This document shows positions 34,482-45,185 of a stretch of 46,682 nucleotides of DNA, piece by piece; position 1 is the stretch's first letter, and every line of letters begins with the position of its first letter. The notes under the pieces were generated by a model. That model searched no databases. It saw only the letters and a list, made by a program, of their open reading frames with translations, and was not told the DNA's origin. The stretch covers positions 1 through 46,682 of the forward strand of contig QANT01005960.1 of the NCBI GenBank assembly GCA_003254885.1, in the 5' to 3' direction. The DNA comes from Purshia tridentata (taxonomy: Eukaryota > Streptophyta > Magnoliopsida > Rosales > Rosaceae). Position numbers and translations under genes: made by a program.

Positions 34482-34627
34482 AAGTTTGGGGTTTTATTAG
34501 GCTTAATCATTCATTTTTTTACCCAAATTGTTGTCTGCTAGTTGTTACCAACTTGTAGAAAATTTGTTATATGAGAAAGAGTTGGTACTAATTTGGGTAA
34601 TGGGTGGCCTAATAAACTACCAACTTG
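34482..34627. mobile_element. Small foldback (MITE-like) element
   Basis: Nested inverted repeats define the element: TTTATTAGGC (34493-34502) with GCCTAATAAA (34607-34616), exact; ACCCAAATT (34521-34529) with AATTTGGGT (34590-34598), exact; and further inside GTTACCAACT with AGTTGGTAC, nearly exact. Outer AAGTTTGG / CCAACTTG arms may extend it. It has no coding capacity, and no target-site duplication was recognised. Confidence 0.65.
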
Positions 34628-37600
34628 TGCCATTATTTATAATGAATCTAGGAATATTTGGAAAAAGGAAAAGTGAAAAACGCTTTATAAACTAGGAATG
34701 TATTTGGTATAAACTAGTGAAGATGTTTGGTATTTTTCATTAAAGCAGTAGTGCCCCATGGAATGAAAATTCTGAGCATTGATTGTGTTATAAGCTTTTT
34801 AGAAAGAGAATAGCTGTAGCTCAGGTTATGAAACTAATAAAGCTCCTTTGGTTTAAATCACGCCTAAGGGGAGATTTCTTCATGAGTTTGGTCACTGCTT
34901 TGATCCTTCATGAGGATGCAAAATCATTATTGTCCTTCTTGAAACCCTGAACTGTGATAATAAAACAAAACCCTTGTCTTTTTTCCCTTTTGTTTTCTTT
35001 TTATCCCTTTTGAAGAGGGTAATAACTTTAACTGTAACAAAGAGGTTTGAACGGTGACAAAGGGCCTCAACCAAAGAGAACAAGGTTTTCAATCATAAAC
35101 TGATGGGTTAGGTAAAAGGTTTAAGCAAAACCATGTTCTATAACCTGTTGAAATATCCTATTCACATAAAGTGGGTCCCCAACAACAAAGAGGTTTGGAA
35201 GCTATGCTTTCATTTGGCCTCCCATACACACAGAGACAGCAACACGGCAACAATTAATAGCAGAATATGGTGGTGTACTGGGTGTTTGTGACTTTGACAA
35301 CTAAAATTGCTTGGGGTTTTATTGAATGATGTCAAGTGGCTGTGGCTATATTTAGGACTTGATATTACATCTTTTATTGTCTCAAAGGGTTTTAAAAGGA
35401 ATGACTTGGGCAGCCATGCAATCTCATTGCCGTTTTTGCAGAGGTGTGTCACATGAAGCACCACATGGCCTTTGGATAGTGATTGATAAGAGAAAGTGAG
35501 GATTCAGATTTGAGGTCATTTATTAGATCTTTACCTGCAAACTAAGAATGCTTGCATACCCACATGGTTTCTGCAATATTTCCTTGTTTTAACTCTAGAT
35601 TTTTGTCTGTATGAATAATAATGGAGGTATAGATGTTGAGAAACTGACTTCTCACTACCAAGAAAAGCCTTCCTTTTTGTGCAATTTGATTTCTTTGTTT
35701 TCTTCCTTATGCTAGCAAGTTTCATCTAAAATTCAACACTTTCCAGAATAATACATGTGTTTGTGGGGATCATGTGCATGTAATAAGTACGAATTGAACC
35801 GAAACGATTGTAGCATAGAAGCAGACCCAAGTAAAGGAGCATCCATAAACATAATCCACCCTTTTCACCCATCCCATGTCAAATTTTATCTCAAGTCCAA
35901 AAATAAATATGGTATTGATTAAAGTTTTACAACAGGGTTTTCTAAGTGCTTGTTTGAAATAAATGTACAGATAAACTTCATGTTTGTTTTAATATTGTCT
36001 GCGACTCCGTAAATCAATTGTTAGCAAAAGACCAGAGTGTATAGAGTATAATGGACCGGACAGACAACATTAGTAAAGACTACAGATTATACAGAGAAAA
36101 ATGGGTGATGAAATGAGATTTTATCGTTACATTTAGTGCAGGCAATTAGCATTGAGAGTTTGGGAGGTACCCTTGCCTTGAATATGGAAGTCAAAGTGAC
36201 AAGTGGCTCTTTTATTTTTTTTTGGTCGAACAAAGTGACAAGGTAAAGCTTATAGTTTTTTGTGGTAACACACCACAACAGCTGGTAATTACATAAACAC
36301 CACCTTGACAATCATAGTAGGATACTAGGATACTACCATCATTCAACACTATAGTTGAAAGAAGTGAAACCGGAAGAGGATTATAAAAGCTTTGGCCTAA
36401 AATTTGTTTCCCCAAGAATTTTCACCATGTGAAGAAACCAAATAAAGTCAATGGCTAAATGATCCGATCAACTTGATAAAATACATCTCCCAACTGGCCA
36501 CATATAATTTTATTTTAATCTTTTGCCTTCTAAGTCAGAAACCACACTTACAATACGAACTCAGTTCTATACAAGTCTGAACCACTCAGGAATGTTGGCC
36601 ATGGTGATTCACAGTGGGGTTGGGGTCAGTGGCTAACATACCAAACCAGTAATGTGATGCGATCAGGTTTTCATTTTTTGCTAACACTAAATTTTGAATA
36701 ACTACAATGTTAAAAAGAATTACTAAAGCTAATACATCATTGTAGTCCAACAAGATGAACATGATGTAATTATATAAAGAGTCTAATACACAGACGGCCG
36801 AAAAAAAAAAGTCTCATTCCCACGAACACACATAAGCAGTCTGAGTAGATACATTTTAATCACCCATGTCAGCATTCAATAAAGGATTGAGATCAATACA
36901 GAAAGGATGTTCAATAAGATGCAAATAACATCCTCTCACGGCCCACCAAGCTTTGTAGATTCTTAATTTGTCCCTTTAAAATCTAACTACAATGGAAAAT
37001 ATTCCCTCCCAGACTGTTTTTTGCTCTAGCCCAGAGTGAAAAAGTACCTTCTCCATGACCCAGAATGTTTGTCCTATCTAGATTGCCCCAAGACATAGAA
37101 TGTTCTTTATACTCTTACTATATGAGTCACCATACTCCTGGCTAACCCACATACATTACACACACAAATACTAATATCATGTGTAGACATCAAAGAAACT
37201 CGACCAAAGTGGGGAAGGGAAAGTTAAGAATACATGTCCCCTATCCCTATCTACTATAAAAAGAAAAGGGTGAAGAGTATAAAGAAAAAGCAGGGAAATT
37301 GAAAACTTTCAATTAAAACTATACACCTCGAAAACTTCAAATAACACCTGGTAACAAGGGGGAACAGGAGGTCTAGTGGAAAGATTTTCATCCACGTCTT
37401 TGAAATATGTAATTTATATACAAGCATTACAAAACAACCAAGGAAATCAAAACCACATTTTCGAAGCTCTAAACAAGTTGCCTATGGCCGAACTGTTGAA
37501 GAAAGCTTGTTGTTCACACACACACCATGTGTATATAAAGGTTAAGAAAAGTTCACTCTTTGGGGATTAAATTTGAGTCATCTATGTAAGATATCACATG

Positions 37601-37636
37601 AATATTAGAAAAAGAAACACATCAATTTCAATATAC

Positions 37637-37651
37637 AAAAAAAAAAAAAAN

Positions 37652-37719
<68 letters not shown>
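37637..37719. repeat. Poly(A) run of about 83 bases interrupted by one N
   Basis: The run is pure A except for N at 37651, beginning about 90 bases beyond the RING ligase stop. In the ligase transcript it would be poly(U). Its length and the N suggest a sequencing or assembly problem as well as a true homopolymer. Confidence 0.95.
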
Positions 37720-37721
<2 letters not shown>

Positions 37722-37808
37722 CATTTATACAGCAGGTAAAAACACACAAATAGAAGAATTCAACAGCCATACCATAAAATCCACATAGTATGGCCCAAAC
37801 AAGTATCT

Positions 37809-40800
37809 TCATTCATCACCCTTATTTATCTTTATCTCTATAAGTTCCTCAATGGGTTGACGGCAGATGGGGCATTTGTTGGATTGAAGCCTCAATTCTT
37901 TTGCACACTCACTGCACATACACTGGAAAATACAAATGAAATGAAATAAGCAACTGAATTCTTAAAGAGAAAAGCAAAGAAACGGAAGAGAAGTATTTAT
38001 CCTACCTTGCATTGTCAAACACAATTCTAAGATTTAATAAAAAATTTGATTTCCCATCATCTAGAGAAAATACATCTAGGGTAGTTCAAAAGAAACTTGA
38101 AAAGGAGACAACAAAAACCAGGGTACCATACTAGTAACCCAACCATCTAATCCTGTCATTCCTATTTAGAACAAGAATAATTTACCAACTACTAAAAAGA
38201 AAACAACTTGAAGGTTAGCAGCAATCTCCTTTGGGACAGACTAATGGTAGATGGGTGATCAGATGAGTCAAGCCCATGTGCCGGATCAGTTCATTCACAA
38301 GAGACATGTGCCCGAGCACAATGGGCTTGAGCCTTGGTGACCATCATCCTTAAACAGCATTTCTACCATCTAGTAAAGTGCAAATTCACCCACATAGCCT
38401 ATCTTTATTTGCTCTCATCTCTTAATATAAATATGTAATCTTAGAGGAACTCTCACCATATGCCGACAAGGTAACACAGCAGTGTCCTTAGGTTCAGTCA
38501 TGCATATTACACACTCCTTCCCAGGGTCATTATCATCAAAGCCTTCCACTGCCGAGCTTCCTATTCCATATATCTCACGTAGCTCATAGCGAACTTCGTC
38601 AACCCACAGTATCTGCTTAATTACTCTCACTTGGAAAGGGTCACCATTGTGCTTTTCTAACACAGCTTGAGTAATCTGCATATGAGGGGATGTATCTGGG
38701 ACAGGCTCACCAATATGATCATCTGCTGAATGAGGTGGCAAACATGTTTCGGCAGATATTATAAGCGGAAATACTTCTTCTCCAGGTGATGGTTTTGAAA
38801 GATCATCCAACTCAAAGAACCCTAAATCAATGCCTGTTCCTGAGGGCTGGCAAAATTTCTGTCCAATTCCTTTCTGAAAGGAGACTTTCACCGGCATAAA
38901 TGCTTCAGGAAATAGTGGAACAAACCTACAGTCTGCCTCTTCCTTGGCAAAGTAGAAAATAGTAATGCTGCCGAAAAGAAGACATGATCAGATAAACAGA
39001 ATAAGATATACCCCATAAGAAGCGAAGACAATTCACACATATAAACATATTGATAATACTAAGGAACAAGAAAATGGAAATCATTAACATATGCCTACTC
39101 GTGTCCTTAACTGTTGGTAACTGTGGCCATTTGCCAACAAGAATATGATCTAAATGGAAACCACTTCCATATACGCCATATGCATAGGATGAGTGCCACA
39201 TACATGCACAACATATGCTTACTAGCTACACACAACTGCTCAACAGAAGTGATAATGGCTAGCATTTCCCTTAACCCTAATAAATAGGGCTACTTTTGGG
39301 TGGTAACTCTTAATATTCTTAAGAATGCTAATCTCGCATCAAATGTTTAGACAAAAATGCAAACAAACTAGGCACCTGCCAACATGGCTTTCTACAAATT
39401 GCAAGTAGCATTACAATTTTTTATTTTATTTTATAGAATCACTATTTGAAAAGCAAAATAATTATAATTTTAAATACACTCCTAGAAATAACTTAAAGAT
39501 TTTCTCACGCAACTCTTATTAATATAGGATCAAAGACTCAGTGCTGCATTTCAAACGTTCCTTTTAACATTGTTCAAATACTAGTTGATAAATCTCTACT
39601 TGCAATTGTAATTATAGAGTTAAAACAATGTGGATAAAGGAGGCATGGCAGTTAAAGTACTTGGTACTACAAATAGTATTGACAATAATCATGAAGAATT
39701 ACTGAAAAAAAAAAAGGCCTTCAACAAATTCCTGACAGAACATTTAAAAATGAAAGCACAAGAACATATAGACTATTACAAATAAAAGCATTACTTCACA
39801 CAGTGCATTCTTATAACCTATCAACTAATTAATGACGGCAACATCTCTAAGCAACAATTTTAAATAAATTACAAAGATGCTCCTACGGTTAGTGCTTTAG
39901 ATATATAAGTTTTAGATCGCACAAATCTTTGAAATGCGAGAAAGTTTGCACATGCCAGCATGACTTCTTTTGGTTTTAATAGGAAACAACCAAAATATAT
40001 GAAATCCAAAAAGACCTCTTAATCAGTAGTTTAACAAAAATAACAGTAATCTGGAAAAGACTGATAGATAAGCTAATTCATACACTTGATTATAGTAAAT
40101 CCTACCCCTTCCTATCTCTACTTCCTCTTAAGAGCACTGTTCAACAAACAAACAAGAAGGTCGGGATGGGGTAGTCATACCTTGTTAAGATACAAAAACC
40201 TACTTATTCTAGTATAGAGCTAGAATTTCTGCCAAACAATTTTCCTTCAAACAAACAAATGACCACCAAATCTAATGTGAAGTTGCAAACCATAGATTCA
40301 CTCTGTTGAAAATGCCCTTTTTATGTGTAGCTAACTTCTTAGTTGTGGCCATGTCCACTACTGCTACCCCCAAACAGAAAAAACACATTAAAAGGAGAAA
40401 TGCATGGGCTTCATTTGTTTAAGGCCTCCCATCAGAAATTACATCATCCAAAGACTCAAATACAAACATTAAGTAAAAATCGCAAGTCCCACTTCTTGTC
40501 ATACTTTCATTTAGTTAATCAATATAATTTCAGTATCCAGGCAAATTTTTTTGTATTACTCATGGGGTGTTTTCTCATTACCCTTTTCATTGATCAAATC
40601 TCAGTAATTTCTCCCACCTCCCCTTATTTCTTCAGGTTCAGTGTCGCAGCAGTAATACTAACATCCCATCGATACTGGAATTCAAATGAATTACTTTTTT
40701 TTTCTCCCTAATTAGTATGCTTCCAACTAAGCTAACCCAAATTCTTAAAATCCACACCATTTCCTACCCACAACTTCCCAGCAGGAATATGCAGCAATCA

Positions 40801-41478
40801 AAACCCAAATTCGGATACACTCAATCTATCACAAACCACAAGCCTCAAACACAGACATTGACATTAAGACCAATTCAATCAGCAACCAATGAGTGAACGA
40901 AAAACTCAATTTGCTTACCTCCCATCATACAAGGCATCGAAAACGAAAGAGACCAAATGCTGATCAGGGTTCTGCTCATCTATCTCGACCCTCAACGTAT
41001 CCTTGTGCACGTTGACATCATTCTTAACCTTCTTGGCATTCTGGTGCTCCACGTACGGCGGCGGAGGCGGCGCGGGGCCCACCGGAGGCCGAACCGCGGG
41101 CCACCCACTAGCCTGATTAGCGTAATAAGGAGGCTGGTAATTGTAATTGTAACTGAACCGGCTCATCATATTAGAACTGCCATGGTTGCATGAATTGTAG
41201 TGGCCATAGCAGTAATGGGTTTGAGGCGGTGGAGGAGGAGGTGGTGGGTATGCAGGGTAAGGCGTCCGGGTCTGAGTGTACGGAGGAGGAGGAGGAGGAG
41301 GAGGAGGACCAGGTGGCGGTGGCGGCGGCGGATGTGGATGCGGACGCGGGAGAGAGGCAGATGGGTCTGAGGAGTAATAGTGAGAATTTGAGAGGTATTG
41401 GGGTGGATGGGGTTGATGGGGTGGTGGGTTTTGGAAGTAGTTGTTTCTTCTTCTATTGCTGCTCAAAGAAATCCCCAT
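37809..41478 (-). CDS. LUL4: LOG2/LUL-type RING E3 ubiquitin ligase
   Basis: The - strand exons are 41478-40919, 38967-38457 and 37922-37809, in frame with GT-AG junctions; 394 residues. It begins [11 protein letters not shown], an N-myristoylation signal (Gly2, Ser in the right place) typical of LOG2/LUL ligases. Residues about 15-160 are Pro/Tyr/His-rich with poly-proline runs. The DAR2/MGRN-like domain follows (about 165-310: [35 protein letters not shown]). The RING is C3HC4: C339, C342, C354, H356, C360, C363, C374, C377, split by the last intron after M357. LOG2 relatives ubiquitinate membrane-associated targets and influence amino acid export and ABA responses. Neighbours place it opposite At3g06140 (LUL4); the duplicate At5g19080 (LUL3) is equally related by position, so the symbol is provisional. 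The first intron, about 2 kb, is the longest in the window. Confidence 0.94.
38244..38369. mobile_element. Small foldback (MITE-like) element in the last intron of the RING ligase gene
   Basis: Two nested exact inverted pairs are present: ATGGTAGA (38244-38251) with TCTACCAT (38362-38369), and TCAAGCCCAT (38268-38277) with ATGGGCTTGA (38321-38330). Partial pairing continues inward (GTGCC... with ...GAGCAC). It is GC-richer than the surrounding intron. Spacing on the two sides is unequal, so indels have accumulated. Confidence 0.6.
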
Positions 41479-41720
41479 TTTTGAGAAATGAGGATTGGGG
41501 AAGAAGGGAAAAGCTCTCTGAAGGAGACCGTGACGACAACTCGAAGCGAATGAAAGTGGGTTTGGGAATATGGGGACGGAGTCGTGTAGAACAGTAGAAG
41601 ACTACTGTAGCAGAAAGAAGAAACAAGATCGCGTTTTGTCCGCGTGGAGAAGAGTGGGGGTGTTTTCGTTGGTATATGACCGTAAAAGACGATGTCATTT
41701 GCAGCGGTTGTAAAACTCGC
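41479..41720 (-). promoter_or_regulatory. RING ligase 5' leader and proximal promoter
   Basis: This sequence directly upstream of the ATG is GC-richer than its surroundings and shows no clear TATA box, consistent with a broadly expressed gene. Short frames on both strands overlap here and are not convincing. Confidence 0.35.
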
Positions 41721-43169
41721 GTCAAAACAGGTCATATTTGCTACGCTTTTTTATTTTTTATTTTATCTATAATGCACCATTTTTTACTTATTTTTTGTGC
41801 ATCTCGTTCTCACGTATTTGATGAAACATGTAACGAATGCTTTATTGTTGGATTAATTTAGAAGGCTTCTCTATCAACTACTTTCCTTCCAAGTTTTCTA
41901 ATTAGAGGGAAGAAAAAGAGGAATAAAGGTGATCACGGATTTTTATCCTCTTCTTCAAGCTTGGCACTTAAAATATTATGGGCCTCTATTTTTTACTAGG
42001 TCTAAAAAGTTGTGTCTAAAATTTTAATTTATTAAAGAATCCCTCCTCAAAAGAATTATTATATATAATCAATATATCACCAAGTTTTATAGCACATAAA
42101 TTAGTTATACCACACAATAGTATATCACTTATACATAATCAGTTTTTTTTTCTAAAAGGTGATAATTTTCAACTCAACAAAATTATAATTTGAAGCAAAT
42201 AGATATAGATAATTCTTAATTCACATAAACTTTAAACTAACATAACCCAACAACATGTTGCAAATTTGATTAGAATCCAACTCAAATAACTTGATTTTGG
42301 ATGATTGTTTAAATGAAATTGCATGTATTGTATCGATTTCCCACATCATAATAAGGAATACAGCATATTTTTAACAATAAACGAACATGGGTTTCTTTTT
42401 ACAAAATGAAGATATATGGTTAATATTTAATTTTTTCCGAGAGGTTGATGTACTTTATTTAATTAATATCCAAAACCATTAAATTTTTAATATGAGTAAT
42501 TCAGTTTTGCCATAACAAAACTTGTTTACTTGGTATAGCGGGAGGGAAATGTCTACTTTCGTTCTCATTTTTCTCATTTTTTAATCTAGCATTATATGGC
42601 TCTATAGAATTGGAGAGTTTTATAGACCGAATATATATATATATATTTATTTATTCGAACACAACCTAATTAATATAGAAAGAGTGGATACGTGAAGTCA
42701 CTTACCCAATTTTTTTCATTTAAAGGAGATGGAAAATGAGAATTGAACTTTTACTATTAAGAGTGAAATAATTGCTCTTATTACTTAAAATTAATCAACA
42801 AATTAAATTAAAAAATATGATATGAAGTTACATGACATGACATCACACACATGATTACTATTCTAATGTTGACTGTAGTGTAAGCAATTAAAAATAAACC
42901 TCCTTCAGCTAATTAATGTCGACTTCTTCAATCCTAGCCACACAAAAAATGTTGACTTCTTCAAAAAGAATATATTTGGTTTTTATTAAAGAACACGGCA
43001 TCAAATCCTCTGGAAAGTCAACTAAGACCAACTAAAAAAGACTTTTAGGTACAAACTGCAAAGCCGGTAACAGGTGAACAAGAAATTCTTGTATACAATT
43101 TTTCTCTAACAAATTCTTGCATGACATTATTAATTGAATTCTACAAGAAGAAACTTTGGCAAATGTTCA
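41721..43169. other. AT-rich gene-free region
   Basis: No gene or named repeat is supported. There is an AT microsatellite near 42633-42648. The last five bases, GTTCA (43165-43169), are the left target-site duplication of the solo LTR. Confidence 0.55.
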
Positions 43170-43306
43170 TGTTCGGGGATAACACCCCCACTCAAGTCAA
43201 CGGTCAACATTCTGAACACGTGGGACCTCGGATTCGACTTCCGTCCCACGACCCATGGTCAACGGTCCATCGACGCAACCTCGTCGGATCTGATCTTACT
43301 GTCGAA

Positions 43307-43555
43307 TCCGATCCGAGCCAATCATGTCGACTTATCGTCAGAAGCAAGGTCTGCAGAATTCATCAGTCGTTCGGATCGGATTCTGAGTTCGGATCGGAAT
43401 ATGTCTGAGTGTCTTCCTTCGGTAAACTACCTGTTCGTTGGCTCTGACATCTTGTTGTTCGGATCGGATCTAACTGCCCTCCGATCCGAGCACTCCCTGG
43501 ATGTACTGAATTTCCTCGCAGGTCTACCACCACTGGAGACCCCATTCGGATCGGA
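43307..43555. repeat. Cluster of TCGGATCGGA motifs in the solo LTR
   Basis: TCGGATCGGA occurs four times on the + strand (43371, 43389, 43459, 43546), and its reverse complement TCCGATCCGA twice (43307 and 43480). Degenerate copies lie at about 43273 and 43582. All sit upstream of the LTR TATA box. Confidence 0.9.
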
Positions 43556-43830
43556 GTGACCAACCTCGACTCATCCTCTTCCGAGCCGAACGCAAATCCA
43601 GATGGTAGTTATTGCGTCTGACACTCCGAAGGTAACTTTATGCTTTGCATTTATGGCCTATCCACTCTGCCTTGTTTTCCATTTAATGCATGCAACTTGC
43701 AGACATCCCTCTTGCATTAAATGAGAAAACCTGTCAGTAACCCAGCCTATTCTGCAAGCTTAGCCTCCAAGACCTATGATTAGCCATGATCATACCTACT
43801 GGCCAGCCAAAATATCCCAATCCCTTTGCC

Positions 43831-43838
43831 TATAAGTA
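43831..43838 (+). promoter_or_regulatory. Solo LTR TATA box
   Basis: TATAAGTA follows GCC about 660 bases into the LTR, the usual position for a long U3. It could still initiate transcription toward 44190 and beyond, that is, antisense to the unknown gene at 44661-45185. Confidence 0.6.
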
Positions 43839-44195
43839 AGAGCACAATCACAAGGCAGAGGGACAGACAGAAATCTGAAAAAACTAGCCCAAGCTCTAGC
43901 AACATTTACCCAGAAATCTTACCTCTTTTCCTTCATCTTCTTCCCAAGCTCTAGTTGTGTTATTCAGCACTTCTTGCATCCTCCTCCTTGCATTCCTCTG
44001 ACTTTGCCATCGGAGTATCTCCGGCCGGTACCACACCGGTGCCCTTTTTCGTTCATTTGTGCAGGAAGAAACCCAGAAAGCAACCAGTTGACGCGCTCGG
44101 ATCGTCCGCTCGATCGCTCAACTCACCACGTCATCAACAACCCTCATTTAAGTTGTGTGCAAGGGTCATCGACAGATTTTTGCATCAACAGTTCA

Positions 44196-44660
44196 TAATA
44201 GATATATAATTATTCTTTGGTGCATAAAGGAGTTGCGGGCTAGATGCAGAAATCACAGTCACAGAAGTATTAGAGAATCATGTGATTGTGGTACTGTTTT
44301 TTACACCCAGTCCGCACCTCCCTTTCCATACAAGAGAAGTATCCGATATAATGATATATACACAACATAATTATTGTTTTGTTTTTGCTAAATGCATTCT
44401 TTTCGAATTTCTGTTTTCTCGAGCACCAAACAGCTAAGATCAAACCATATCCAACAAGCCCAAGTAATTTCATTCGGTATACTGCTTTTGTTACATACAT
44501 ATTTTGTAACCTGACCATAACATATCTGAACTCTTCAGATACACAAAATAAAACCCAAAAAAGAAGAAGAGATGATATGAAAACATACTTAATTTAATCG
44601 ATCATTACCAACACATAAATAACATACAAACTTGAAACAAATACAGTAAAATCGATCCAA
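44196..44660. other. Interval between solo LTR and the conserved unknown gene
   Basis: This probably includes the 3' UTR of the - strand gene ending at 44661. Small frames on both strands are not credible. Nothing else is recognisable. Confidence 0.45.
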
Positions 44661-45185
44661 TCAGCAAAAATCTGGCCTGGGTTTCTTGCGAACCGAAACA
44701 CATCCCTTCTGATGATCCCGAAAGATTCTGATCTCACAGTAATCCTTGAGGTCCTCAAGACTAATGTACTGTTGCTTGACCATCCTCAAGGTATCACCAC
44801 CAGTGTCATGAATCCAAACATAAGGGTGGCAGGTCTCATCATAGTAATACAGCAAGCTCTTCATGCCAACTCTGCCACTCTCTCCCCCACCAGGCATGTA
44901 AGCTTTGTATATGCTCTTGCATTTCAGCCTCTTGGAGCAACCTGGCTTCAATGTGTGAACCCTTTTCAGAATGGACCCAACTCTTATTTGCAGCTCCACA
45001 GGCTTGTCACTCAGGTTCCAGATCCTTGTGCCAAACCCTGAGGCTTGATCGGTGTGGTCTCTGCACCCATCAAAACAGCCCCCACTCGGAAAAATCCCAA
45101 ATCTGGGCATTTTTGCTTTGAGGGACTTCAAGCGTTTGCTCACCTTGGACTTTAAGACAACAACATGCATTTTTGTGTGGCACAA
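44661..45185 (-). CDS. Conserved plant protein of unknown function
   Basis: This is a single-exon frame of 174 codons starting at 45185; in-frame ATGs at codons 6 (45170) and 26 (45110) are alternative starts. The protein is basic, with a Lys/Arg-rich N-terminus (KSKVSKRLKSLKAK), then FGIFPSGGCFDGCRDHTD, FGTRIWNLSDKPVELQIRVG, LKPGCSKRLKCKSIYKAYMPG, LYYYDETCHPYVWIHDTGG and YISLEDLKDYCEIRIFRDHQ. The even composition, many Cys/His/aromatic residues and clean codon structure mark it as a real gene. I have the impression that this is a conserved single-copy plant family but cannot name a domain or function. No signal peptide or membrane segment is visible. The + strand frame 44712-45041 is its antisense shadow. 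A solo LTR lies about 470 bases beyond its stop. Confidence 0.82.
   Translation of the reverse strand: MCHTKMHVVVLKSKVSKRLKSLKAKMPRFGIFPSGGCFDGCRDHTDQASGFGTRIWNLSDKPVELQIRVGSILKRVHTLKPGCSKRLKCKSIYKAYMPGGGESGRVGMKSLLYYYDETCHPYVWIHDTGGDTLRMVKQQYISLEDLKDYCEIRIFRDHQKGCVSVRKKPRPDFC

Larger units (their letters stand above)
33391..37808. other. Gene-free region between the tandem repeat and the RING ligase gene
   Basis: No gene is supported. The overlapping short frames at 34010-34385 on both strands and the 84-codon - strand frame at 35210-35464 look accidental. The region contains a foldback element (34482-34627) and the long poly(A) run (37637-37719). The part just below 37809 should be the 3' UTR of the RING ligase gene. 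Confidence 0.5.
43170..44190 (+). mobile_element. Solo LTR, probably Ty3/gypsy, with 5-bp target duplication
   Basis: The 1021-bp unit starts TGTTCGGGGATAACACCCCC and ends TTTTTGCATCAACA, giving TG...CA ends and a 4-base inverted pair (TGTT/AACA). It is flanked on both sides by GTTCA (43165-43169 and 44191-44195), an exact 5-bp target-site duplication. There is no second LTR or internal domain, so it is a solo LTR left by recombination. It is visibly GC-richer than its neighbourhood. A TATA box (43831-43838) sets the U3 boundary near 43860. The TTTTTGCATCAACA end resembles those I recall for plant Ty3/gypsy (Tat/Ogre-like) LTRs; the lineage is inference. Frames inside it (e.g. 43134-43559) are not genes. 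Confidence 0.9.

Noticed and set aside
37637..37719. Poly(A) run as the tail of a processed retrocopy
   Set aside because: No coding or SINE-like sequence precedes it and no flanking duplication is visible.
40957..41597. + strand frames of 78 and 135 codons
   Set aside because: Antisense to the proline-rich first exon of the RING ligase; the poly-Glu and poly-Arg runs are the complement of proline codons.
43121..43563. Three overlapping frames on both strands
   Set aside because: They lie mostly within the solo LTR, and simultaneous openness reflects the repeated TCGGATCGGA motif and high GC content.
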